Assembly (NCBI GenBank): GCA_963970005.1
Contig: CAXAMN010005225.1
Coordinates: forward strand, 190,833-254,832
Direction: 5' to 3'
Length of the DNA stretch: 64,000 nucleotides
Source: Durusdinium trenchii
Lineage: Eukaryota; Sar; Dinophyceae; Suessiales; Symbiodiniaceae
Below the pieces are notes generated by a model that was not told the DNA's origin, made no database searches, and saw only the letters and a list, made by a program, of their open reading frames with translations. Below, piece by piece: positions 33,240-42,834 of this stretch. Each line of letters begins with the position of its first letter. Position 1 is the first letter of the stretch. The translations under genes were made by a program, and so were the position numbers.

Positions 33240-34750
33240 AAAAAAGTTCGATGACCCGGCACGCTTTCCACCCCATGGATCAGAAAATCTGTCGACTTAG
33301 AGATGTTCAGATGTCAACGCGTGTTAGACGTTAAAAGATGTTTTGCGTTTGATTATGTATGTGCCAGGCAGCGTGTCTCTCTAGACAGCGTGGCAGTGGT
33401 GCGTAGTGTGCCACTGTCTCGGCCTGCATCAGCCAGTGAGGTTCGCCAGGACGAATTTGTCGAAAAAGACATGCCGTGCACTTTTGTTAAGTGTCCCTAA
33501 AAATCTATAGGAGCCTAATCATTAGTGCGAGCGCTTCTTCAAGGAAGCCCCCGCCCTCAGGCAGGGGGAGCTTCCTTGAAGAAGCGTGAGCTATCCTGCT
33601 AGAAGCTAACTAGTGCCCTTGAATTAAGTAGGCCCCTACTTAATAAGCAAGGAGGGCAGAGGGCGTAGCGGGCTAAAAGGAAAAACAGAGCTGAAAGCTT
33701 TTCTTTTCATTTCCAGAAAGGCACAAAGCCTGCCATGGCAAACGCTCCTCCAGGGAACCTATTTCCCAGAGAGTTCAAGAGACCAAAATGTTGTATTGTT
33801 ACTAGTAGCGATGGCCTCCACCTAAAAGAAGCGTCCTTGTTACTAGCGTCCTTAGATCAGGTTTTCTCAACCATTTGGGGTTCCCAAGTTGTAGTAATTG
33901 CTTGATAACATCTAGCGACTTGATAGACGCTGTCATACTATGCTGAGCCATTTTGCCGCATGTGATTGATCGCCCGGTTGGAGGACATTGTTCGGCCATC
34001 AATCTCCAGGAGCCATCTATTTGCGCTCACCTACTGTGAACTGGTGATAGGGCCTGATAGGGATAAGATGATCGAAGCCAAGATGAAAACAAAGTGTGAA
34101 AACTGATGTGCAAACACGAGTCGAATCATATTGTGCTTCGCTGGAGTTTCTGCCGACCCCAGTTGCGGAAAAATGCCATGCCGAGTCTCAACTCGTACAT
34201 TGTTCTTGTGCCGAACTTGGTGGCTTCGCACCGTTTTTTGGGGGGGTTCAGCCCTTTACATAAGTTTTACAGTAAAACGTAGTTCCTTCATGGTGACGGT
34301 TGAACATCCTCCTCCCTATTAGCAAGCCCACATCCGGCGATGGACGTGCAGGAGTGGCACAAAGGATCTTGCAGAGAAGGCTGGGACCGAATGCGAAGAC
34401 TGGACATCAGACACCCCTAACCCCACCACAGCTATTGACAATCTTTGGGAAATTCTAGGTGGAACCAACAAGATCAGATGCTCAGACATCAGACTCGCCA
34501 TATACATTCGCAATGGTTGGAATTATCTAAGAAAGGAAAAAGGAACGGAAGCAAAGGCAAGGTCTAGAAGCCGAAGAAGATAACAAAGAAAACAGTAAGC
34601 AAACGTGTTCTATCTTAAGAGATCGAACAAAGAAGTTGTTCAAGAACGCCATCACGAGAAACTTGGACAAAAACTTGTACGCAGTAGCGACGGCACTGGC
34701 CTCAACCTACTAGCAATGGCCTTCAACCTACCAACGATGGCTTCACCCTA
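33240..34750. other. Region without a recognisable gene
   Basis: Apart from the hairpin module and repeat units near 33800-33845 and 34685-34765, I see only short frames without motifs. The unit at 33800 (ACTAGTAGCGATGGCCTCC) joins the TAGTAG core to the GGCCTCC tail, bridging the two repeat types. Confidence 0.4.
33485..33675. repeat. TCCCTAAA...ATCAT-AGTGCGA dispersed module, copy 2, with long hairpin
   Basis: The block shares the ordered words TTAAGTGTCCCTAAA, AATCATTAGTGCGA, GAGCTATCC, AATTAAGT and GCGTAGCGGG with 27165-27400. It contains a near-perfect hairpin at 33532-33586: CGCTTCTTCAAGGAAGC pairs with GCTTCCTTGAAGAAGCG, and inside that CCCC...GGGG also pairs. There are no open frames. 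Confidence 0.8.
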
Positions 34751-35052
34751 CAAGCAATGGCCTCCACATCCTGTTTCTGGGCTTTCACCTTCGCTGCCTT
34801 CGCAGGTGGAGGTCCAGCTTCGACCGCTGTCCCGGGAGGAGTCTTTGCGCCGAAGCGCCAGTGCCGTGAGTTTCTTCAAGGCGAAGCGCCAGTGCCATCG
34901 GGCCGCGCGTGTCCGTTTAAAACCCATTCATCCAGGAGCCGACAAGCACACGCCTGATAGCATCCGTTTGCTAACGGATGTTCCGATTTAGTTTAATTCA
35001 TGTCCACCTACCTCTGCAGATCAAACTTCCCTGAAAAATTGAGGCGTCGCAG

Positions 35053-35244
35053 GCGATCAATCGCCGGAGTTTCTCCAACGAAGCCTTGGGCAATGCGTTG
35101 GCTGCCGCACGGCAACGGCGTAGCGCCCAGGCGCACGTGCAGCAGCAGCTGCAGGCCTTGGAGGCACCAAGGGTGCGAAGCATTGCGAAGCGGAGGGTGG
35201 ATGACGAGGGAAACGTCCAGGATTTTGGAAATGACGAGGAATGA
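35053..35244 (+). CDS. Terminal exon of a coiled-coil-like protein
   Basis: After GTCGCAG|GCG the frame reads INRRSFSNEALGNALAAARQ, then RRSAQAHVQQQLQALE and SIAKRRVDDEGNVQDFG, and stops at TGA (35242-35244). Ala/Gln/Arg-rich composition suggests a coiled-coil, and the final acidic tail follows a basic patch. A likely upstream exon at 34800-34900 reads REESLRRSASAVSFFKAK. No family recognised. Confidence 0.5.
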   Translation, partial: AINRRSFSNEALGNALAAARQRRSAQAHVQQQLQALEAPRVRSIAKRRVDDEGNVQDFGNDEE

Positions 35245-35592
35245 CGAGGAAAGCATGACATGTCGATGACACCCAGAAATGTTTGAACATGATTGAAAGC
35301 ATATAACTGGATACATCGGACACCTTCGGATACATACGCCCCGCGGCAGACCCGAGACTTGACACTCTTGTGGGTCATGGAGCCATGGGCTCGCAAAAGG
35401 TATCCCTTACTTACATTCCCTTAGATTGCGCTCTACATCGCAGCCAAGACTTCCTCCAAAGGAGAGAAAGGAACTCTAATGTGGGGCTGAGAAGGGGGCC
35501 ACTTCTATAGCCTGGCCTGAACTGTGTAGTTTCCAATGACTAATGGATTTCAATAATACCGAAATGTTTGATCTCCGTCGGCGCTGCAAGAC

Positions 35593-35735
35593 AGGCACCA
35601 GAAGCTTCGCAGAAACCAGAAGCCTCGCCACCGAAGCCGCGCCGCCGCAGCTTCGCAGAGCAGTTCGGCTATGGTGGCCTGGCGGCGCCTGGCGTTCTTG
35701 GAGTGGGAACCGATGGAGGCATGTGGCATTACGCA
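35593..35735 (+). CDS. Possible exon, unknown
   Basis: After AAGACAG|GCA it reads APEASQKPEASPPKPRRR, then FAEQFGYGGLAAPGVLG and TDGGMWHYA. A Pro/Ala-rich linker passes into a Gly-rich segment. It lies on the same strand as the 35053-35244 exon but after its stop, so it belongs to another transcript or is a remnant. Confidence 0.35.
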
Positions 35736-36119
35736 ATATGTTTTACACACTGTGTGTTACGCACCGGTCACCTTCAAAGCCCCGATGTGAGGATTTTCGA
35801 AGGAGCTGCACCAACCTTCTAAAGGAATGATTTCAGAAGCCGTCCTGAAGCCATTTCCAGCGGGAAAGCCTTTGTTTTTGCATGTTTTCTCGGGCCTTTG
35901 CAGACAAGTGTGACAGACAGAAGTACCAACAAGCAAAGTATCTTCAAGTCGTGATGTTGGTTTTGCTGTTGTTTGATTCACGCTTTCCTCAGCTGAGGTG
36001 TGATCCTGAAGACTCAGCCACCAGCTTCGCATGCACAAGACATGTCGGCGCCTGTCAAGCCCAGAATCAGCAGTGGGTTCATTGGAGCCATGGCTGCACC
36101 TCATGATCTCATGATTCAG

Positions 36120-36180
36120 TGGACATGGCTAGTAGGTTGGAGGCCATCGCTCTTAAGTTGGAGGCCATCGTTCTTAGACC
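36120..36180 (-). repeat. GGAGGCCATCGCT repeat copies
   Basis: Two inverted units (AGGTTGGAGGCCATCGCTCT, AGTTGGAGGCCATCGTTCT), the last of this repeat type before the AT-rich segment. None appear again until about 49.8 kb. Confidence 0.85.
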
Positions 36181-36339
36181 GACATTGGTAGCCATCGAAG
36201 GCAAACATTCTTCTCATGCATTGAGCAATGGTCCAACCCGTCCAAGAAGCTTCTCAGGATTGCAAGCTGGGGATACAGATCTATTGCAACGATTGGCACG
36301 CAGGCGGGCAGCGTCAGGGGGATGAAGATAATGATTCCC

Positions 36340-37065
36340 ATAATTGTACGTCGGAAAATATCATTGGTCATTATATAAATATATAAATATTTTTAATATA
36401 GATATATATGTGATATAATGAGATAATTCTATTTTTTTTGTTATATTGAAGATAAATTTATATGAAATTAAAACATACATATTATAAATATATATATATT
36501 ATTTTATTTAAATAAATCAATATTTATATTATTATTAATAAAAATATTATATTTTAATAAATATTTAATTAAATGATAGAAAATATGAATAAATATATAT
36601 AACTACAAAGGAAAATGAATAATATTATTAATATGAAATATATTGTAAAGGATTTAATCGGATATATTATTTATTCATTTTTATTGGAATGATATTCGTT
36701 ATTTTAATAATTGAATGTAATTATTAATTTATGAAATTGATTTATTTATTTTTTTTTAATAAAACATATTATATTTTTAGATAATATATTTATTATCGTG
36801 GCATCTAAAATAATGATTTTTTTATATATTAATTATGTAATTTAATATGAATATAATTGTTTTGAACATATTTTTTTTTATTTTAAAATCGAATGAAAAA
36901 AATAATCGAATATATAAATATAATTATTATTATTCTCGGATGCGTGGCGAAGGATTACTATTTATAATTGGGGGTTGGAATTGTATTTGCATGATTTGCG
37001 TCGTTTATCGTCGTCGTCGTATCTTAAATTTATTGTTATTGGGGGAAATTTCTGCAAAATGATTT
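36340..37065. other. AT-rich block 1
   Basis: Composition changes sharply near 36340 to long A/T stretches (ATATATATAT, TTTATTTAAATAAA words) with almost no G or C until about 36930. Short frames with strings of Ile/Asn/Tyr/Lys are compositional by-products. No gene is seen. Confidence 0.8.
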
Positions 37066-37069
37066 TATA

Positions 37070-37735
37070 TGGATGTGTTACGTATTAATTTGTACCGGGA
37101 TTTATTGCGATTTGCATGATAATGATATGTCGCGCAAGAAATGTTATGTATTTCGTTGCGTTTTGCGAGATCGATTGCTGTGCAGTTCCATTGGGATTTT
37201 GCATTTGAAGAATCGTATTTTTTGGGGTGTTGGATGTGGTCGTGCTATTGGGATTTGCGTTTTATGGTGCGGCATCGAAGCTCGGTTTTCGTAACAAGTC
37301 TTAGTTGAAATGGCGATTTTGGTGGATGGGAGTCTGCTTAGGACGGATCGAAATCATTCTAAATGTGTGGCGTGGTAGAAATTTTGTTGAAATTCACATG
37401 AAATAGTATTATCATTTTTCGTGGCAGGCGTGCAGGCCTTTGTGCAGGTTTTGAGGCGTGGAAGTGCGATTCTCGTGGCAGGCGCAGGGAATTGTGAGGT
37501 TGCGAGGTGGGACGGAGGTGGCATTTCGTGGCAGGCGCAGTACTTTGTGCGCATTAGACGTGTGGATGCGGAATTGGAATCGCGAAATTGCTTGGCAGGG
37601 CTGCGTGCTGTGTGTGCTCCGATGGGTGTTTCCGCTTGACTTTCGGAGGAAATTTCGTACGAAACGCTCCTTTTGCAGACTTTGACGTGTGAGTTTTTGA
37701 GGAAGTCTCGTACGAAACGCTCGTTTTGGAGATTT
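37070..37735. other. G/C-mixed segment after AT block 1
   Basis: The sequence becomes G/T-rich with repeated TTGCGATTTG, CGTGGCAGGCG and CGTACGAAACGCTC words. The last occurs at about 37657 and 37718, a spacing near 60 bases. No gene is recognised. Confidence 0.5.
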
Positions 37736-37740
37736 GACGC

Positions 37741-37975
37741 GCGAAATGCAGGCGAGGTGCGATTTGTCCCATGCGCGCGCAACCCTCTGAGGAGATCGTG
37801 CGTGTCGAGTGCGCGAAATGCAGGCGAGAGTGCGATTTGTCCGGTGCCCACACCACCCTCTGCGGAGATCGCGCGTGTCGAGTGCGCGAAATGCAGGCGA
37901 GAGTGCGATTTGTCCGGTGTCCGCATCTCCCTCTGCGGAGATCGTGCGTGTCGAGTGCGCGAAATGCAGGCGAGC
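37741..37975 (+). repeat. 73-bp tandem repeat, about 3.3 copies
   Basis: GCGAAATGCAGGCGA starts at 37741, 37813, 37886 and 37959. The unit also contains GTGCGATTTGTCC, CTCTGCGGAGATCG and GTGTCGAGTGC. Frames on both strands (minus 37354-38075, plus 37673-38034) stay open over it and look like repeated peptides; none is likely a gene. Confidence 0.9.
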
Positions 37976-37985
37976 ACTGGCGACT

Positions 37986-38140
37986 TTGTAGTACAACTTT
38001 AGTACGCGGAGCAATATGTGGAGCTGGAAGCTGAGAATTCGCGATTTTGTAGTACAACTTTAGTACGCGGAGCAATCTGTGGAGGTGGAAGGTGAGAATT
38101 GGCGACCTTGTAGTACAACTTTAGTACGCGGAGCATCTGG
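37986..38140 (+). repeat. TTGTAGTACAACTTTAGTACGCGGAGCA tandem, 3 copies
   Basis: TTGTAGTACAAC followed by TTTAGTACGCGGAGCA begins near 37987, 38046 and 38108, with GGAGGTGGAAG or GGAGCTGGAAG and GAGAATTGGCGA between. TTGTAGTACAA is a perfect interrupted palindrome. A single word TTGTAGTACAAC also ends the preceding 73-bp array, so the arrays abut. Confidence 0.9.
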
Positions 38141-38153
38141 AAAGCTGGAAAAG

Positions 38154-38840
38154 TGTCCCACAAGAGTGTCCCGCAACAGTGTTCCACTAGAGTGTCTCAC
38201 AAGAGTGTCCCCTAAGAGTGTCCTACAGGAGTATCCCATAAGAGTGTTCTACAAGAGTGTCCCACAAGAGTGTCCCCCAAGAGTGTCCCACAAGAGTGTC
38301 CTACAAGACTGTCCCACAAGAGTGTCCTACAAGAGTGTCCCACAAGTGTCCCACAGAGTGTCCCACAAGAGTGTCCTGCAAGAGTGTCCCACAAGAGTGT
38401 CCTATAAGAGCGACCCACAAGAGTGTCCTACAAGAGTGTCCTACAAGAGTGTCCCACAAGAGTGTTCCACAAGAGTGTCCTATAAGAGTGTCCCACAAGA
38501 GTGTCCTACAAGAGTGTCCCACAAGAATTTCCTACAAGAGTGTCCCACAAGAGTGTCTTACAAGAGTGTCTTACAAGAGTGTCTCACAAGAGTGTCCCGC
38601 AAGAGTGTCCCGCAACAGTGTCCCACTTTCCTACAAGAGTGTTACACAAGAGTGTCCCACAAGGGTGTCCCGCAACAGTGTCCCACTAGAGTGTCTCACA
38701 AGAGTGTCCCTCAAGAGTGTCCTACAGGAGTATCCTACAGGAGTATCCCACAAGAGTGTCCCACAAGAGTGACCCACAAAAGTGTCCTGCAAAAGTGTCC
38801 TAGAAGAGTGTCCCACAAGAGTGTCCTACAAAAGTGTCAT
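38154..38840 (+). repeat. 13-bp minisatellite (GTGTCCCACAAGA)
   Basis: Roughly 50 copies of GTGTCC(C/T)ACAAGA. Since 13 is not a multiple of three, three consecutive copies encode a 13-residue cycle (like SHKSVLQECPTRV) in every plus frame, and similar cycles (GHSCRTLLWDTLV) occur on the minus strand. That explains the 295-codon and 171-codon frames; they are not genes. Higher-order alternation of CCCACA and CCTACA copies is visible. Confidence 0.95.
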
Positions 38841-38859
38841 TTGGACATATGTAGTTTTT

Positions 38860-39060
38860 CGATCGTGTTTGTATTCGGGTTCGTGGGTTCCATCTTGTTT
38901 CTTGTTTTTTTCCGAATTATATTTTTAAAAAAAAAGATGCTTTATTTTTTTTACGAATTTATATGAAAAAAGATGTTTTAAATCGCCCGTTGTGAATATA
39001 AAAATATCGAATTGGAAGATTATATATTGAGCCGTTCGATAAATTTCCGTCTTCATATTT
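38860..39060. other. AT-rich block 2
   Basis: Short T/A-rich stretch with poly-A and poly-T runs (AAAAAAAAGATGC, TTTATTTTTTTTACG). No gene seen. Confidence 0.6.
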
Positions 39061-39094
39061 AAGCAATGTGTTGTTATATTAAGAAGTGCATAAG

Positions 39095-39835
39095 CAAAAA
39101 CCTGCACGCGCGTAAGGTTGCGTAAGCTTTTTGTAAGGAAATTTATTGCGTAAATCATGCATTAATTTTGAAGAAATACATGATAAAAGCAATCCCTCTT
39201 GGAAGTGCTAGGATTAAGGAACAATCCAACTCCACATATATATACACAATCCAAATTCGAATTGTTGAACACACACAGTCCAAACACCACAATTGAACAA
39301 TCAAACCTCCATGTCAGACATGAGAAATTCCAGGTGATTTTTGTGAGTTCCGGCGCGTAAGCCGCGCACAAGCTCCGCGTAAGCTCCGGTGTCCTTTTCC
39401 ACCAGTAGCCCACATGTCTCCTTCTCCGAAACCGTTGCGTTAGCGGCAGCGTGGGGTTGAAGACCTCTATATACACTATGGTTTGCGTGCATCGCCCTTC
39501 CACTTCCACTTCTCCATTTCCTGTTGCTGCTGCAGGTCTGCTGCTGGTCTGCTACTGCTGCTGGTGCTGCTGCTGTTGCTTGGTTGCTGCTGCCTTCGAG
39601 CCTTCTTCTTCGTCCTCATCCTCAAGTGCTTCTTCAATATCCATATCCGAAGATTAGATGTAGTAAATGTCCATTGTATAAAGTATGCAGCGCGTAAGTT
39701 CGCGTTGTGGTGTCAACTGCATTTTGTGCAAGACAGGCATTACGTAAGGTCTGCGTAAGCCCTTCTTGCTCCAAGTGTACCGCGTAAGCAAATATGTGAG
39801 TCGCGTAAGGCAGCGTAAGTACAAGCGTAAGCCCA
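39095..39835. repeat. Cluster of CGTAAG words
   Basis: GCGTAAG, ACGTAAG or close variants occur about a dozen times (near 39110, 39120, 39354, 39377, 39691, 39742, 39752, 39780, 39804, 39813, 39825), mostly on the plus strand. They are not evenly spaced, so this is not a simple tandem repeat. A CTG/CTT-rich stretch lies at 39525-39600. Confidence 0.6.
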
Positions 39836-40289
39836 ATGATACGGCATGGGATTTCATCAAGGTTTTCAGAAATGCTCTATTAATTATCTTTTTTCATTTT
39901 TATTTATTTCTTTCGGGATTGAATTTATGTGGTCTTTTGGAAAATAATCATGGGCAAGAGGTGATATGCATTAAAATATTTTGTTAATAACCTATCGACG
40001 TAGATGATCTGAAAATTGAATTATATTGCCCGGATTATATATAATTTACGATGGCACTTGAAGATGTCTTTATATATAAATTCATTCTGTGAAGTCTGCA
40101 CCATAATATTCGCCTTCTTCTTCCGAATCTCGATACGTTGCGCTTCGTGCACTTTCTGCGGCATCTCCTCTTCCACCACGCCGAGGACCCGGAGGATACA
40201 ATAGGCACCATCACGTGCAGGGCCCGTGGGGTGCTTCGTACCTTCCGACGGACCCACAAAATATACCCTATATCAAATCGATTCCCCCG

Positions 40290-40480
40290 GATTTCCATTT
40301 AATACCCAATGCAATGGCCCGCATAATAGAAAATATATATTCAATAAATTATTCCTATCAATAATTTATATATCCAATCAATTCAAAAATTAATATATTA
40401 TTTATTATTATTATCTATTTTTAAATATTTTGTTAAAATATTATATATATATCATAAATTATATTATATTTATATATATG
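40290..40480. other. AT-rich block 3, first part
   Basis: Begins after a CCCGGATTTCC word; long ATATAT and AATTTA strings with no coding signal. Confidence 0.6.
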
Positions 40481-40585
40481 GTACCCCCCAAAAAAAAACT
40501 ATGTTCACTTCATTTTTACTGCTATTTGCAATATTTTATATCTATTTTTGGAGTTTTTTTGGACCTTTGTTTTTGGGGGTACCGT
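40479..40585. repeat. Small element with GGTACCCCCAAAAA inverted ends
   Basis: GGTACCCCCCAAAAAAAAA at the left end is matched by TTTTTGGGGGTACC at the right end (about 40570-40584). The interior of about 75 bases is T-rich. The size and inverted ends resemble a tiny MITE or a foldback. Confidence 0.75.
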
Positions 40586-40654
40586 ATATATTGTGCAGGT
40601 AGGTTACATAATTGGTTTATCCAGAGATTCTAAATTCCGGCATATTAAAAAATT

Positions 40655-40795
40655 TTGGAAGGAATATATTCAGAATATATTCAATGCATTCAGAATGCAT
40701 TCTTGTTCAAAACCAAGATCCAAGATTCCCACAAGATTCCTAACTAAAATCTTGGATCTTGGATCATGGTTTTGGGAAGGAATGCACTCTCTGGT
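40655..40795. repeat. Foldback: CCAAGATCCAAGATT inverted repeat
   Basis: CAAAACCAAGATCCAAGATT near 40708 pairs with AATCTTGGATCTTGGATCAT and GGTTTTG near 40750-40775. The outer ends GAATGCATTC and GGAATGCAC also pair. It is preceded by short repeats GAATATATTC and GAATGCATTC. The whole can form an extended hairpin of 35-40 bases per arm with some mismatches. Confidence 0.8.
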
Positions 40796-40799
40796 AATG

Positions 40800-42440
40800 A
40801 CAATTGCACTAAATATAATTTGTTCCTGGAATATTATTGATTATCGACATATATTATTCATTCAATTCTAATTATCAAATAATTCAGTTCTAATTTATTT
40901 CTATGAATTTTAGTGCACATACAATTTAATTAAATTCTAAATTAATTCTTATTCCAATTTAAAATCATTTGTATTTCTATTTGCATTTTTAAATTGATTC
41001 TAATTGAAACCTAATTGATGTTTAAATGGATTCTAATTTGAATATATAATATAATTCTATTTTAAGCCTAAGTTGAGCCTAATTGAATTCTGTCTATTTA
41101 ATGTAATTTCATTGTATAGACAAATTCTAATTCAATTGTTATTCTAATTTATTCATGTTTGTTTTAATTTTAATTATTTGCCTATTTTAGATCTAATGGA
41201 ATTCAAATTTGAATCTAAATTGGAATCTGCAACGTGCTTCTAATTTAAATAGAAAATGATATTAATTGAATTTTATATAATTGAATTCCCATTGAGATGG
41301 CAAATTAGATCTCATTCAATTCTAATTGAATTTAAATTCCAATTTAATTCTAAATTAATATTGTTTTATTAACCAAGCTCTAGGCAAAATAATTCAATTT
41401 CAATTCTATCTTAATTCTAAATCAATATTAATTTAAATAATGGATTCTTATTCAATGCGTTTCATTCAATTCTAATTTAATTCCAATCTATTTTTAATTT
41501 AGATTTATTTCAATCTATTTTGTATTTATTTCCAATTATGGCTCTTCCAATTTATTGATAATTAATTTCTAATATTAATGCCTTTATATAATGCAGATTC
41601 AATTGCTTTGCATATCTAATTTTATATTATTATCATTGCAAATTGGGTTTGGTTGCTATATGTCTAATTTCATCCTATTTTGATTCTAGTTCAATATATA
41701 TAGAATTCTAATTCAATTTTGGTGTCGATGATGAATTTAATTCATTTAAGAAAATACATATATTTATATTATAAAAATTTCATAAAATCTCTCATATTTA
41801 AATCAATACCATTTCTCTAGAAATAAATGAAAAATTCATTCAAATTAAAATTAAATTGAAAAAGAATATATTATTAGAATTGAATTTGTCTTATATAACA
41901 ATGAAATTAAATTTACTTTGAAATCAAATTAGAATTAGATTTGTATTGAATCCCAAATATATTAAAATCTATAATAATAGATATTTAAATCAAAATAGAA
42001 TTTTCAAATAATTGAAATAGATTCAAATTTGAAATTGAATATAGAATATAGAATAGAATAAATTGGAATAGAATAGGATTTATAATTCTTTGCTTTCTAA
42101 TTATAATGCATTTGTTCAATTGCATTCAATATAAATAATACAATTCCCACCCTAAAAATAAAACAATAAATTAAATAGATTATTCCATCCAAGAATTATT
42201 TAATAAATTCATAACCTCATGGATTTAGATTATTTATAATATATAAATAAATAGATAAATATATATATTAATTGCATATCAATATTGAAAATTATAAATT
42301 TTAGGGGAATTAATATATATATATTCATCATTCATAATGCATTCTTCATCGTCATAATAATAATTTCAATAATATATGTATATATTTTTTTGTATATATT
42401 ATTTAAAATATATTTTTTTTATTCAAATAATCAAATTAAA
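40800..42440. other. AT-rich block 3, main part
   Basis: About 1.6 kb made mostly of TTCTAATT, AATTCAATT, AATTGAATT and TTAAATTCC words, as if built from a degenerate short motif. No open frame over 60 codons and no motif. It differs from block 1, which is richer in plain TATATA. Confidence 0.7.
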
Positions 42441-42828
42441 TCTATATATATTAAATAAATATTAAATTATATTCAAATAATATATTTTTATATATATTTA
42501 TAAAATCCCCATTATCATCCAATCATTCAAATTCGAACAATAAATCCAATTTAAATAACCTAAATTTATAAATATCGTCTCCAATAAAAAACAATAAAAC
42601 ATCAAAAAAAATATAAATCGAACAACAAAAAATTAAATAAATAATCTAATTTTTTCTAAATTCAAAACTTTCGAAAAAAATATTACCTAATATTAAGTAT
42701 CTATAAAAACATATATCAATCTCAAACCATTTATATTCAATATATAAAACTAAAAATTCAAAAATCTAATATAAATTAAATTATCATTAAGATTAATTAT
42801 ATAATTTCATCACGATAAATATATCTAT
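42440..42828. repeat. Direct repeat, left copy, flanking the USP-like island
   Basis: About 390 bases, AT-rich, ending CACGATAAATATATCTAT, are repeated at 45297-45680 at an estimated 97 percent identity. The differences I see are about ten substitutions and one single-A length change (near AAAAAATTAAATAAA). The left copy ends exactly where the GC-richer island begins. Confidence 0.9.
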
Positions 42829-42834
42829 TCATTC

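Noticed and set aside
37354..38075. Three overlapping minus frames (about 170-207 codons) with repeated Arg/His/Ser peptides
   Set aside because: They follow the 73-bp tandem repeat; the peptides repeat with the array.
38079..38966. 295-codon open frame with a repeated HKSVLQECPTR pattern
   Set aside because: Product of the 13-bp minisatellite, open in all frames; no start context or non-repeat domain.
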